A stretch of 64,000 bases of DNA from Paenibacillus sp. LS1. GTDB taxonomy: Bacteria > Bacillota > Bacilli > Paenibacillales > Paenibacillaceae. Below the pieces are notes generated by a model. That model was not told where the DNA came from, did not search any database, and saw only the letters and a program-made list of their open reading frames with translations. Where the stretch lies: positions 1-64,000 of the forward strand of contig NZ_JAPDOE010000010.1 in assembly GCF_026013365.1 (NCBI RefSeq). Reading direction: 5' to 3'. The translations under genes were made by a program, and so were the position numbers. Shown in pieces: positions 28,283 to 36,655 of the stretch. Numbering within the stretch: the stretch's first letter is position 1; each line of letters opens with the position of its first letter.

Positions 28283-29948
28283 CATACGGCTTCTCTTTTT
28301 GTTTTGGATTGAATTTGTAGACCACATATCCAACGATGGCCGGGAGCACAATCCAGAAGAGTCCAGCAGCCATATTCAGGGCGTCACCCATGAAGATCAG
28401 GCTGAGTCCCATCAGTAGGCTGTCGAAGATCACATGGGCGAATACAACGGCAATGAAGCCGTGACGCAGCATGATTAGACTGAACAGCAATCCAATGACC
28501 ATCAGCTCAATGGGACGAGTGATTACCGGGTAGATCGGATACAATGTGTGTCCAAGTGCCCAAATGATGGTCGGGATCAGACAGGCAATAAACGTGTTAC
28601 GCACAATCTTCTGCATCATGCGAATACCGAACAGTCGATAGACCGTTTCTTCACCAATACCGGCCATCCAGGCCATAATCGGGAAGAGCCATGCATAGCT
28701 CATATTAAATGTAGATTGATCTGCTGACGTCGTTGACCAGGTGCCAATGCTCTTTTCCAGAATGAAGAAAAGGATGGATTGCACACCCAGCAGAATGAAT
28801 GCCCACAGGTAACCAGCATACATACTGTGAAGTACATATTTTCCGTATCCCGGTTCTTTGGCACGAGGCCAAGGGTTCAGACCAATTTTACGCCACATGC
28901 CGTCACCGGCAACAAGGGATAGATAGATGGTTGCACTCATGACCAGTGTAATGCCTATCTGAAATAACATCAGGAACGCTAACATGAAGTTGGAGAATCC
29001 TTGTGCCTGAAGCAGAGGAATCATGTTCAGCGTGCCAATCACCGAAGCTGCGAAATACACCAGCGAGAGAATGATCCCGCGTTTGAAAGACGTATGTGTT
29101 CGGGTCAGAATGCTATAGATAATGGCCAGCACGCCCAGAACAAGGGTCAGGAATGCATAGCCGCCATAGGTCATCCAGTTGGCTTGACGCGTCTGAGCTT
29201 TCACATAATTGGTATGGGATTCAGGGACCGAGAAGCCAGGATCGAACGATCGTACTGCACCCTCTTCAAACGTAAAGTTCAGTTCAAGCTTGGAGTCTCC
29301 AATCGTTTTTGCAGCATCTGTATACTTCAGTCCCGCTTCACCATCGCGAGTATCCAGTTGAAGTGTCGGCACTTCATAGCCGAATTCGGTCAGAACACCA
29401 GCTGCCAGCTCTTCCTTCTCGTTCAGAGACATATTGCCTTCGGCGAGCACTTGCGATGTGGTCACTCTCCCACTGGCCTGCTCCGCCTCAATGGCGGTAT
29501 AGAGAGAGGAAGGGATTTCTCGTTTGAATCCAACGACTTTTCCTGTTTTCATATGTACGTCAACATTTAAGTATCCGCCTTTGTCCTGATCAGGCAAACG
29601 AACGCGGTACACATCGTAAGGATAGGCTGTTTCCCATTTCTGGTTATAGGTGTCGAGTTGTTTGGTTTTCGCCATATACCCGTAGATATCGGAATGTGTC
29701 TGGTAGGTTACCAGGGTGTTTCCGGCATCACTTGGCAGTGTATAGTCATCTACAGAAGCTGCGAATGATCGTGCGGATTGCATCGCCTGCTCCTTGGTTA
29801 TAAAGGAAGTGGACGAAATTTCTGTTGTTTGCGATGAGGTAGCAGGAAAGATCTGAAATACGAAAAATAGAATCAGGCCGATCGCCGCAAGCAACCCCAG
29901 ACGCTTGAAGTTAGCCTTGAGTAGCAAAGGCTGCCCTAAGGGATTCAT
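28251..29948 (-). CDS. CPBP-family intramembrane metalloprotease with exported domain
   Basis: Membrane protein of 565 residues. One N-terminal membrane segment (LLAAIGLILFFVFQIF) is followed by a roughly 230-residue extracytoplasmic region and then about eight membrane segments. The CPBP (CAAX-protease) motifs are EETVYRLFG (EExxxR), WALGHTLYP and HVIFDSLL. Such proteins process peptides or prenylated proteins; no substrate is indicated here. The ATG follows GAAGGAGG at 11 nt; upstream in-frame codons precede that site. The gene is convergent with uvrC and its last 32 bp are shared with it, with no terminator between. Confidence 0.85.
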   Translation of the reverse strand: MNPLGQPLLLKANFKRLGLLAAIGLILFFVFQIFPATSSQTTEISSTSFITKEQAMQSARSFAASVDDYTLPSDAGNTLVTYQTHSDIYGYMAKTKQLDTYNQKWETAYPYDVYRVRLPDQDKGGYLNVDVHMKTGKVVGFKREIPSSLYTAIEAEQASGRVTTSQVLAEGNMSLNEKEELAAGVLTEFGYEVPTLQLDTRDGEAGLKYTDAAKTIGDSKLELNFTFEEGAVRSFDPGFSVPESHTNYVKAQTRQANWMTYGGYAFLTLVLGVLAIIYSILTRTHTSFKRGIILSLVYFAASVIGTLNMIPLLQAQGFSNFMLAFLMLFQIGITLVMSATIYLSLVAGDGMWRKIGLNPWPRAKEPGYGKYVLHSMYAGYLWAFILLGVQSILFFILEKSIGTWSTTSADQSTFNMSYAWLFPIMAWMAGIGEETVYRLFGIRMMQKIVRNTFIACLIPTIIWALGHTLYPIYPVITRPIELMVIGLLFSLIMLRHGFIAVVFAHVIFDSLLMGLSLIFMGDALNMAAGLFWIVLPAIVGYVVYKFNPKQKEKPYVTTPHPEVLQ

Positions 29949-30149
29949 GTAATGGTGTTCCTCCTTCATTAATATGGATATTAAAGTAAACATAGCACAG
30001 GGCAAGCCCCGAATGCCAATCATGTAACGAAAACAGGTGCAAATCCATGAAAATGCATGAAAATGACCAAAAGAATCTGATCCATCCGTCGCCATATCTG
30101 AGTTTTTCCCTTTTTGGCTGAATTCGATCCGATTTACACAAAAAACGTT

Positions 30150-30178
30150 TTGTCTGCAAACGCCGCAGCGCTTATAAT
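30150..30178 (+). promoter_or_regulatory. Likely sigma-A promoter of the ktr genes
   Basis: TTGTCT and a perfect TATAAT are 17 nt apart. Transcription would start about 185 nt before the KtrB-like start, leaving a long leader. Confidence 0.65.
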
Positions 30179-30268
30179 TTTGAAACAAATGTGCAATAAT
30201 CCGCATGTCTTTCGCCGAACAAGGGAACGAATAGAATATATTCCAACTTCATTATATATGTCGTTTTA

Positions 30269-30345
30269 ATCTGAATCATACATGTTTAACGTTTGGAAAC
30301 AGCATTTCAGATGAAGAAGGCTCCACGTGGTGTGGAGTTATTTTC
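30269..30345 (+). promoter_or_regulatory. Structured leader before the potassium transporter
   Basis: ATCTGAA pairs with TTCAGAT around an inner GTTT/AAAC stem. Directly after comes CTCCAC/GTGGAG with a 5-nt loop and a T-rich tail (TTATTTTCATTTT), which looks like a terminator. The order suggests possible attenuation. The c-di-AMP (ydaO) riboswitch signature, expected before ktr genes, was not found. The rest of the stretch from 29949 shows nothing clear besides the promoter. Confidence 0.45.
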
Positions 30346-30372
30346 ATTTTAGCAGAGGTGGATGATACTCAA

Positions 30373-31713
30373 GTGAAACTGAATGTTCAATGGATGCGTT
30401 TATCGCCACCACGTATTCTTGTTTTAGGGTTTGCTGGCATCATATTGGTAGGTACGCTGCTATTAATGCTTCCTGCATCCAGCCGCAACGGTGACAGCCT
30501 TGCATTTATTGATGCGCTCTTTACGGCAACTTCGGCCGTCTGTGTCACCGGTTTGGTTGTGGTCGATACAGGTACTCATTTTTCGATGCTGGGTCAGGTT
30601 GTGATCGCGATTCTGATTCAAATTGGCGGGCTGGGCTTCATGACGATGTCCACATTGGTTGCCATTGCATTCAAACGCCGAATCTCGCTGAGGGAGCGGC
30701 TGATTCTACAGGAAGCGATGAACCAGAGCACGATGGAGGGCATCGTTCGGCTGATTCGTAAAGTTGTGATCTACTCACTCATTCTCGAAGGCATATGTGG
30801 CACGTTGTTTGCCATTCGCTGGTCGTTTGACATGCCAATCGGACAGGCGATCTATTATGGTTATTGGCATGCGATCTCCATGTTTAACAATGCGGGTTTT
30901 GATATGTTTGGGGATTTCCGCAGTTTGACCGGATATGTGTATGACCCGCTGGTGAATTTTACGGCCATGTTCTTGATTGTCGCTGGTGGCATCGGTTTTG
31001 TGGTGCTGTCCGATCTGGTGGATTACCGCAAAACGCGGAAGCTGTCTCTACATTCCAAAGTGGTACTCCTGATGACTGGATTGTTGATTGTGTTTGGTGC
31101 ACTCGTTATTTTCGTATTTGAATTGAGTAATCCCCGGACGCTCGGCGGTCTGAACTGGGGCGGGAAAATACTCGGTTCTTTCTTCCAGTCGGTTACACCG
31201 CGAACAGCAGGGGCCAATACGGTAGACATTGCCGGGCTCAGGCAGGCAACGCAGTTCTTCATCATCATTTTGATGTTCATCGGTGCTTCACCGGGCTCTA
31301 CCGGGGGCGGGATCAAAACGACGACATTTATGATTATGGCTGGCGCGGTCATCGCCATGATGCGTGGACGTGAAGATATCGTATTTTTCCGCTATCGGCT
31401 GGTACAGGAACGGATTTTCAAGGCACTTACTATTACACTGCTGGCGCTCTTGTTCATCATAGCCGTAACGATGGCGCTGAGTACCACGGAAGAAGCCAGT
31501 TTTATGATGATTTTATTTGAAACGACATCGGCCTTTGGCACCGTGGGATTATCGCTCGGACTGACGCTGAAGCTGACCACCATCGGGAAGCTCCTGATCT
31601 GTTTTACGATGTTTGCAGGAAGGCTCGGACCCATCACATTAGCGTATGCACTTGGGCAGAAAAAGGGTAAAGAGTTATACAGGTATCCGGAAGGCAAAAT
31701 GATTATTGGATGA
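30373..31713 (+). CDS. ktrB: KtrB/TrkH-family potassium transporter
   Basis: Membrane channel subunit of the sodium-dependent Ktr potassium uptake system, about 446 residues. Four pore-loop repeats with their filter glycines are visible: SAVCVTGL, MFNNAGFD, PRTAGAN and SAFGTVGL. The start is uncertain: a GTG at 30358 is in frame, but AGAGGTGG lies after it, so I prefer the GTG at 30373. The gating subunit of RCK type follows 54 nt downstream, which supports the Ktr assignment over Trk. Confidence 0.92.
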   Translation: MKLNVQWMRLSPPRILVLGFAGIILVGTLLLMLPASSRNGDSLAFIDALFTATSAVCVTGLVVVDTGTHFSMLGQVVIAILIQIGGLGFMTMSTLVAIAFKRRISLRERLILQEAMNQSTMEGIVRLIRKVVIYSLILEGICGTLFAIRWSFDMPIGQAIYYGYWHAISMFNNAGFDMFGDFRSLTGYVYDPLVNFTAMFLIVAGGIGFVVLSDLVDYRKTRKLSLHSKVVLLMTGLLIVFGALVIFVFELSNPRTLGGLNWGGKILGSFFQSVTPRTAGANTVDIAGLRQATQFFIIILMFIGASPGSTGGGIKTTTFMIMAGAVIAMMRGREDIVFFRYRLVQERIFKALTITLLALLFIIAVTMALSTTEEASFMMILFETTSAFGTVGLSLGLTLKLTTIGKLLICFTMFAGRLGPITLAYALGQKKGKELYRYPEGKMIIG

Positions 31714-31767
31714 ATCCATTTTTAGTGAGTTATGAAATTGATTTGGATGAGGGGTTCGTGAAGAACA

Positions 31768-32439
31768 ATGAAAACACAGCAGTTTGCGGTAATTGGGCTC
31801 GGGCGGTTTGGCTCCAGTCTGGCACAGGAATTAATGGAACTCGGCTACGAGGTGCTCGGGATCGATAAAAATGAAGAAGTCGTCGAAGACATGAGTGAAT
31901 TGGTCACCCATGCCGTTGTAGCCGATGCCACAGATGAGGAAGTGTTGCGCTCTCTGGGTATTCGTAATTTTGACTGCTGCATCGTTGCCATCGGGGATGA
32001 TATCCAGACGAGCATTCTCACCGCCATCCTGTTAAAAGAGCTGGGCGTCAAGACGGTCGTGGCCAAGGCCATATCCGTTCTTCACGGTCGAGCGCTGGAT
32101 AAACTGGGGATTGATCGTGTCGTCTACCCTGAACGGGATATGGGCATTCGGGTTGCCCATCAGCTGGTTACCCCGAATTTGCTAGATTACATCGAACTAT
32201 CCAATGATTACAGTATTGTCGAGATGAAGGTTCCCGCCTGTCTGCACAACAAAACCCTTTCGACCCTGAATGCACGCGTACGCTTTGGGTGCAGCATTGT
32301 GGCGTTACAGAAAGAAGCCGGTGTCATTATTGCCCCGACGGCACTGGATTCGCTTCAGATGGGGGATATCATGGTCATTATTGGTAATAATGCAGATATC
32401 GACCGGTTTGAAGAAGAGGTTATCAGCCAGGAAAGCTGA
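31768..32439 (+). CDS. ktrA: KtrA-type RCK regulatory subunit
   Basis: Cytoplasmic gating ring subunit of the Ktr system, 223 residues. The N-terminal Rossmann motif GLGRFGSSLAQEL binds nucleotide (ATP/ADP or NAD in this family). The chain then runs through VADATDEEVLRSLGI and KAISVLHGRALDKLGID to a C-terminal TrkA_C-type domain (from about 140) that in relatives binds c-di-AMP. It follows the channel gene in the same direction and is probably co-transcribed. Confidence 0.92.
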   Translation: MKTQQFAVIGLGRFGSSLAQELMELGYEVLGIDKNEEVVEDMSELVTHAVVADATDEEVLRSLGIRNFDCCIVAIGDDIQTSILTAILLKELGVKTVVAKAISVLHGRALDKLGIDRVVYPERDMGIRVAHQLVTPNLLDYIELSNDYSIVEMKVPACLHNKTLSTLNARVRFGCSIVALQKEAGVIIAPTALDSLQMGDIMVIIGNNADIDRFEEEVISQES

Positions 32440-32492
32440 TAATTAAAGATGAGTTAAAAAGGGAGCCAGGCGTTGGAACCTGACTCATCAGA

Positions 32493-33422
32493 TTAAGGCA
32501 AAGGCGTCGTAGTCCTCCGTGAGGGCAACGGCGCCTTTGCTGTAAAGAGCGCAGCCGTCTCCTTGACCCATTGTCTGGAGGTCTCGCTGAGGTCTTCTTT
32601 TTCCCCATAGATCATGCAGGTAGTTCTTCGGGTCTGCTGTAGTTGTGGCAAATGAACAGAAACCAGGTCATTGTCCGCGAGCAATTGTGGACGGAGATAG
32701 GACTTGGGCAACAGAGCAGCGGCTTTGGCAGAAGGCAGAAGTCGGATGATCGCTTCGAAGGAATCAATCTCCATGCGAATATCCGGCATCACAGCACAGC
32801 GCTGGAAGAGGTCGTCCGTTAATTTGCGGTACCAGGTGCCCTTGGAGAACGTGATCATCGGCAGATCCTGTAAATGCTCCATCCCGGCTTCCTTGCCGGA
32901 CAAAGGGTGCGTAAGCGGCACAACCAGCTCCAGATGATCATCAAAGAGCGGCACACAGTTCAGCCCTGTTTCACTAATGGAGGAGGCGACAATGCCCACA
33001 TCGGCTTTTTTATCACGTACAAAAGAGACAATCTCATGCGTTTTTCCCGTCAACAATTTCAGTTCGGCATTCGGATGTTTCTCCATAAAAGCATTAACGA
33101 GAGGTGGTAATGTGGTTTGAAGCGTCGTCAGGCTGGCGCCAAGTGTAATGGTGCTCTGTTCTTCGTCTTTATACTGGGCCAGCATGGTCAGAAATTTCTG
33201 TTGTTGCTGCTTCTGTTCCACAGCGAACGTATAGGCGAACTGGCCCACACTGGTTAACTCTAGCCGTTTACCTCGGCGGTGGAACAGGGCAACTCCGAGT
33301 TCATCCTCCAACTTGGCAATTTTGCGTGAGAGTGCGGGTTGGGACAAGTTTAGTAGCTTGGATGCACGGTTCAGGCTGGATTGCTCCACGACCGCTGCAA
33401 ATGCATTTAACTCTTCGAACAT
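32493..33422 (-). CDS. LysR-family regulator, divergent from sdhCAB
   Basis: Transcription regulator of 309 residues. The N-terminal helix-turn-helix reads SSLNRASKLLNLSQPALSRKI and the rest is the type-2 periplasmic-binding-like effector domain. The ATG preceded by AGAGGT was chosen over one seven codons earlier. It faces sdhC across 302 bp that contain a symmetric element similar to the CcpC box (ATAA-N7-TTAT). CcpC is the LysR-type repressor of citrate-cycle genes in Bacillus, so a similar job on sdh is plausible, but sequence alone does not prove it is CcpC. Confidence 0.85.
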   Translation of the reverse strand: MFEELNAFAAVVEQSSLNRASKLLNLSQPALSRKIAKLEDELGVALFHRRGKRLELTSVGQFAYTFAVEQKQQQQKFLTMLAQYKDEEQSTITLGASLTTLQTTLPPLVNAFMEKHPNAELKLLTGKTHEIVSFVRDKKADVGIVASSISETGLNCVPLFDDHLELVVPLTHPLSGKEAGMEHLQDLPMITFSKGTWYRKLTDDLFQRCAVMPDIRMEIDSFEAIIRLLPSAKAAALLPKSYLRPQLLADNDLVSVHLPQLQQTRRTTCMIYGEKEDLSETSRQWVKETAALFTAKAPLPSRRTTTPLP

Positions 33423-33519
33423 GAACAACGACCTCTTTTCCATGAGTGATGAGTGTGATTCTTGCCCTTGCTTAATCGTTTTCCATGTTGTATGGCCTGT
33501 AAACCCAATGTTTCACTGC

Positions 33520-33538
33520 TTATACCTATAGGTTATAA
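33520..33538. promoter_or_regulatory. Dyad between LysR gene and sdhC, CcpC-box-like
   Basis: TTATACCTATAGGTTATAA is a near-palindrome with CCTATAGG at its centre. It contains ATAC-N7-TTAT, one base from the published CcpC consensus ATAA-N7-TTAT. TTCACT and TATAAC 16 nt apart flank it and could be the sdh promoter, in which case binding would block it. Confidence 0.5.
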
Positions 33539-33724
33539 CATTTAATAATTATATTGCAATTCCCTTATAAGAAAAAAAGGAGTAACATGAATCGTGACAC
33601 AAGTTGTTCACACCTGGCGAAAACGGAACAATTTGTCGAACCTTTTCATGGAAAAGGATTCGTGTCATGATAAGTGAAATCATTTATGAAAACGTTGTAT
33701 TTAGCGAAAGGGGATCGACATTTT

Positions 33725-34393
33725 ATGAAAGGGTTTTACTCCAGAAAGCTGCACTCCTTGCTTGGCGTCATTCCGCTCAGTCTGTTCTTTGTTGAGCACT
33801 TGGTGACGAACTTCACGGCAGTTGAAGGCGGCAAAGAAGCTTTTTACGGTGCCGTTGCATTTCTGAACGGTTTGCCTCTTGTTATTGTGATCGAGGCGTT
33901 ACTTATTTGGCTGCCGCTGTTCTATCACGGTGTTTACGGTCTTTACATTGCCTATCAGGCCAAGCCTAACGTGGGGCGTTACGGTAATGAGCGCAACTGG
34001 CGCTATACGTTACAGAGGGTAAGCGGTGTCATTACGTTTGTATTCGTCATCTGGCACGTATGGGAGACGCGTGTACAGATTGCGCTGGGTAATGTATCCC
34101 ATGAAGAGATTGGCGGCGTCATACATGATGCGGTGACGAATCCGATAACCTTTGCGATATATATGATCAGTGTGGTTGCGGCGTCATATCACTTTGCCAA
34201 TGGCCTGTGGTCGTTCCTCGTTAGCTGGGGAATTACAGTTGGTCCGCGTGCGCAACGTGTATCCTCTTACGTATGTATGAGCTTGTTCGCTATCGTTTCT
34301 ATCATGTTTATTGCTTCACTATTTGCTTTCCGGAGCATTGATTTCCAGACAGCTACTTCGATGATTGACGCAGTTAAAACAGTTCTAATTTAA
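33725..34393 (+). CDS. sdhC: Succinate dehydrogenase cytochrome b558 subunit
   Basis: Membrane anchor of complex II, 222 residues with five membrane segments, binding haem b and menaquinone. It matches Bacillus SdhC closely in pattern: FYSRKLHSLLGVIPLS at the start, VEHLVTN, VIWHVWETR, SYHFANGLWSFLVSWGIT. Conserved histidines in HSLLG, FVEHL, WHVW and YHFANG are the haem ligand candidates. The ATG with AAAGGGGA about 10 nt upstream was chosen over two earlier in-frame ATGs. Confidence 0.96.
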   Translation: MKGFYSRKLHSLLGVIPLSLFFVEHLVTNFTAVEGGKEAFYGAVAFLNGLPLVIVIEALLIWLPLFYHGVYGLYIAYQAKPNVGRYGNERNWRYTLQRVSGVITFVFVIWHVWETRVQIALGNVSHEEIGGVIHDAVTNPITFAIYMISVVAASYHFANGLWSFLVSWGITVGPRAQRVSSYVCMSLFAIVSIMFIASLFAFRSIDFQTATSMIDAVKTVLI

Positions 34394-34413
34394 GCATTTA
34401 GCTTATAAATGCT
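34393..34413 (+). other. Intercistronic hairpin between sdhC and sdhA
   Basis: AGCATTTA/TAAATGCT, a perfect 8-bp stem with a 5-nt loop, begins in the sdhC stop codon. There is no T-run, so it more likely affects mRNA stability or translation than termination. Confidence 0.6.
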
Positions 34414-34436
34414 GACTTATAAGGGAGTGAACAGCA

Positions 34437-36179
34437 ATGGCATCAACGAATGTAATTATTGTGGGCGGCGGTCTCGCAGGCTTGATGGCGGCGATCAAAT
34501 CGGCTGAAGCCGGAGTCCATGTTCATTTATTTTCACTGGTTCCTGTTAAAAGATCTCACTCTGTATGCGCACAAGGCGGCATTAACGGAGCGGTAAACAC
34601 TAAGGGTGAGGGTGACTCGCCATGGGTACACTTTGACGATACGGTATACGGCGGTGACTTCCTCGCGAACCAACCTCCGGTTAAAGCAATGTGCGAAGCT
34701 GCACCTGGCATTATTCACTTGATGGACCGGATGGGCGTCATGTTCAACCGGACACCGGAAGGTTTGCTTGATTTCCGTCGTTTCGGGGGAACGAAGCATC
34801 ACCGTACAGCGTTTGCTGGAGCGACAACAGGGCAACAATTGCTCTATGCATTAGACGAGCAGGTACGTCGCTGGGAAGCAGCAGGTCTTGTTACGAAATA
34901 CGAGAACTGGGAATTCCTGCAGGCCGTTTTGGATGATGAAGGCGTTTGTCGCGGAATTGTAGCCCAAGATCTGAAAACGATGAAAGTACAGACCTTCCCG
35001 GCAGAAGCAGTTATTCTGGCGAGCGGTGGTCCGGGTATCATCTTCGGTAAAACGACCAACTCTGTAATTAACACAGGTACAGCGGCAAGTGCGGTGTATC
35101 AGCAAGGTGTAAATTACGCCAACGGGGAGTTCATTCAGATTCACCCGACAGCCATTCCAGGGGATGACAAGCTGCGTCTCATGTCCGAATCCGCGCGTGG
35201 TGAAGGTGGACGGATCTGGACGTACAAAGACGGCAAGCCATGGTACTTCCTTGAGGAAAAATATCCATCCTATGGTAACCTGGTTCCGCGTGATATCGCG
35301 ACTCGTGAAATCTTCAGCGTCTGCGTAGATATGGGTCTGGGTGTGAACGGCGAAAACATGGTTTATCTCGACCTGTCGCACAAAGATCCGAAGGAACTGG
35401 ATGTTAAACTCGGCGGAATCATTGAGATCTATGAGAAGTTCATGGGCGATGACCCGCGTAAAATCCCGATGAAAATCTTCCCGGCAGTCCATTATTCCAT
35501 GGGCGGCATGTGGGTAGATTACAACCAAATGACCAACATTCCTGGGCTGTTCGCAGCTGGTGAATGTGAATATCAATACCATGGTGCGAACCGTCTGGGT
35601 GCAAACTCACTCGTTTCCGCGATCTACGGTGGTATGGTGGCTGGACCAAAAGCGGCTGAATATATCAAAGGACTTAAAAAATCGTCCGCTGATATCCCAT
35701 CTTCCGTATTCGAGAAACACACCAAACAACAAAGCGACAAATACGAGGGCATCTTGAAAATGCAGGGCACGGAAAATGCCTATGTCATTCATAAAGAACT
35801 TGGCGAGTGGATGACAGCCAACATGACGGTTGTACGCTACAACGACAAGCTTGAAGCCACGATCGGTAAGATCAAGGAATTGAAAGAGCGTTATGGCAAA
35901 ATCAACATGTACGACAGCTCCGGTTGGAACAACCCGAGCGCAGCGTTCACCCGTCAACTGTGGAACATGATTGAGTTGGCAGAAGCGATGACACTGGGCG
36001 CACTGCTACGTAACGAAAGCCGCGGCGCGCATTACAAACCGGAATTTACGGAGCGTAATGACGAAGAGTTCCTGAAAACGACGATCGCAAGCTGGTCGAA
36101 GGAAGGCCCGAAAATCTCGTACGAGCCAGTAGACGTATCCCTGATCCCACCACGTATCCGGGACTACTCCAAGGATTAA
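34437..36179 (+). CDS. sdhA: Succinate dehydrogenase flavoprotein subunit
   Basis: Catalytic subunit of complex II, 580 residues; oxidises succinate to fumarate with covalent FAD. FAD-binding N-terminus NVIIVGGGLAGLMAA, the flavin-attachment region SVCAQGGINGAVN, the active-site segment ESARGEGGRIW and the lower motif FAAGECEYQYHGANRLGANS are all visible. A GGGAGTG site lies before the ATG. The gap to sdhB is 476 bp, far larger than the few bases usual in this operon, because structured repeats fill it. Confidence 0.97.
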   Translation: MASTNVIIVGGGLAGLMAAIKSAEAGVHVHLFSLVPVKRSHSVCAQGGINGAVNTKGEGDSPWVHFDDTVYGGDFLANQPPVKAMCEAAPGIIHLMDRMGVMFNRTPEGLLDFRRFGGTKHHRTAFAGATTGQQLLYALDEQVRRWEAAGLVTKYENWEFLQAVLDDEGVCRGIVAQDLKTMKVQTFPAEAVILASGGPGIIFGKTTNSVINTGTAASAVYQQGVNYANGEFIQIHPTAIPGDDKLRLMSESARGEGGRIWTYKDGKPWYFLEEKYPSYGNLVPRDIATREIFSVCVDMGLGVNGENMVYLDLSHKDPKELDVKLGGIIEIYEKFMGDDPRKIPMKIFPAVHYSMGGMWVDYNQMTNIPGLFAAGECEYQYHGANRLGANSLVSAIYGGMVAGPKAAEYIKGLKKSSADIPSSVFEKHTKQQSDKYEGILKMQGTENAYVIHKELGEWMTANMTVVRYNDKLEATIGKIKELKERYGKINMYDSSGWNNPSAAFTRQLWNMIELAEAMTLGALLRNESRGAHYKPEFTERNDEEFLKTTIASWSKEGPKISYEPVDVSLIPPRIRDYSKD

Positions 36180-36189
36180 GAAGTACCAC

Positions 36190-36429
36190 ACTATTCATGC
36201 AATGAATAGTTAAACACCTGAACGGAGAGGCAGGAGAACTTTGGAGAAGCAGAGCTTCTTCAAAGTTACTGCCATCAAAGTGATGGAGTGAAGGTTCTCA
36301 GCAAAGATACTCTGTGTGCACAACGCAGCAGAGAAAACGAAAAGCTTGTTCACAAGCAAGCCACATATTTGCGAGGCTTGAAATTCTAAAAAATTACGGC
36401 AATCCAGCATGACTGGAGTACTGTTTCCA
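36190..36429 (+). repeat. Degenerate tandem relatives of the structured element in the sdhA-sdhB gap
   Basis: After a perfect 9-bp hairpin (ACTATTCAT/ATGAATAGT) comes AACGGAGAGGCAG, which matches the element's left edge. GGCAG pairs with CTGCC across a 14-bp inner hairpin (AACTTTG...AGAAGC with GCTTCT...CAAAGTT). The right edge CTGCCATCAAAGTG matches CTGTCATCGTAGTG of other copies. A second partial unit follows with GCTTGT/ACAAGC. The string CAGCAAAG occurs at 36299 and again at 36428, marking a tandem duplication. Confidence 0.7.
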
Positions 36430-36611
36430 GCAAAGTGACCCAGTGCACGACGTAGCGGAGGAAGCGGAAATGCCCAGAAGAAGCGAAGCGCTCGCCTTTA
36501 TCACCGGATTTTAACCCTGGAAAGGTTGATAAAAAAAATCCGGGGATAACAGCGATCAGAGGGGCATTCCGCTGACGAAGCGTCTCCCGTGCACCAAACC
36601 AGTAACTTTGC
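36430..36611 (+). repeat. Dispersed structured element, copy 4
   Basis: The most diverged full copy, ending 27 nt before the GGAGGGG site of sdhB. Outer arms are GCAAAGT/ACTTTGC with one mismatch, then GTGCAC/GTGCAC and GACG/CGTC. The core arm is AGCGGAAaTGCCC against GGGCATTCCGCT: every pair differs in sequence from copy 2 at several positions, yet pairing is complete and the single bulged A is kept. The inner stem ATCACCGGATTTT/AAAATCCGGGGAT has a G-C where other copies have G-U, and the CCCTTT/AAAGGG loop stem is replaced by AACC/GGTT. Confidence 0.88.
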
Positions 36612-36655
36612 GCATCAGCAATACAATCATCGTCACCAGAGGAGGGGACTACGAT

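Noticed and set aside
30185..30372. c-di-AMP (ydaO) riboswitch before the ktr genes
   Set aside because: GCCGAA is present but the conserved GGAGGAACC-like and CCGTCAGCTAACC-like blocks are missing.
32462..32486. Hairpin between ktrA and the LysR gene
   Set aside because: GAGCCAGG/CCTGACTC has a mismatch and no T-run on either strand; too weak to call.
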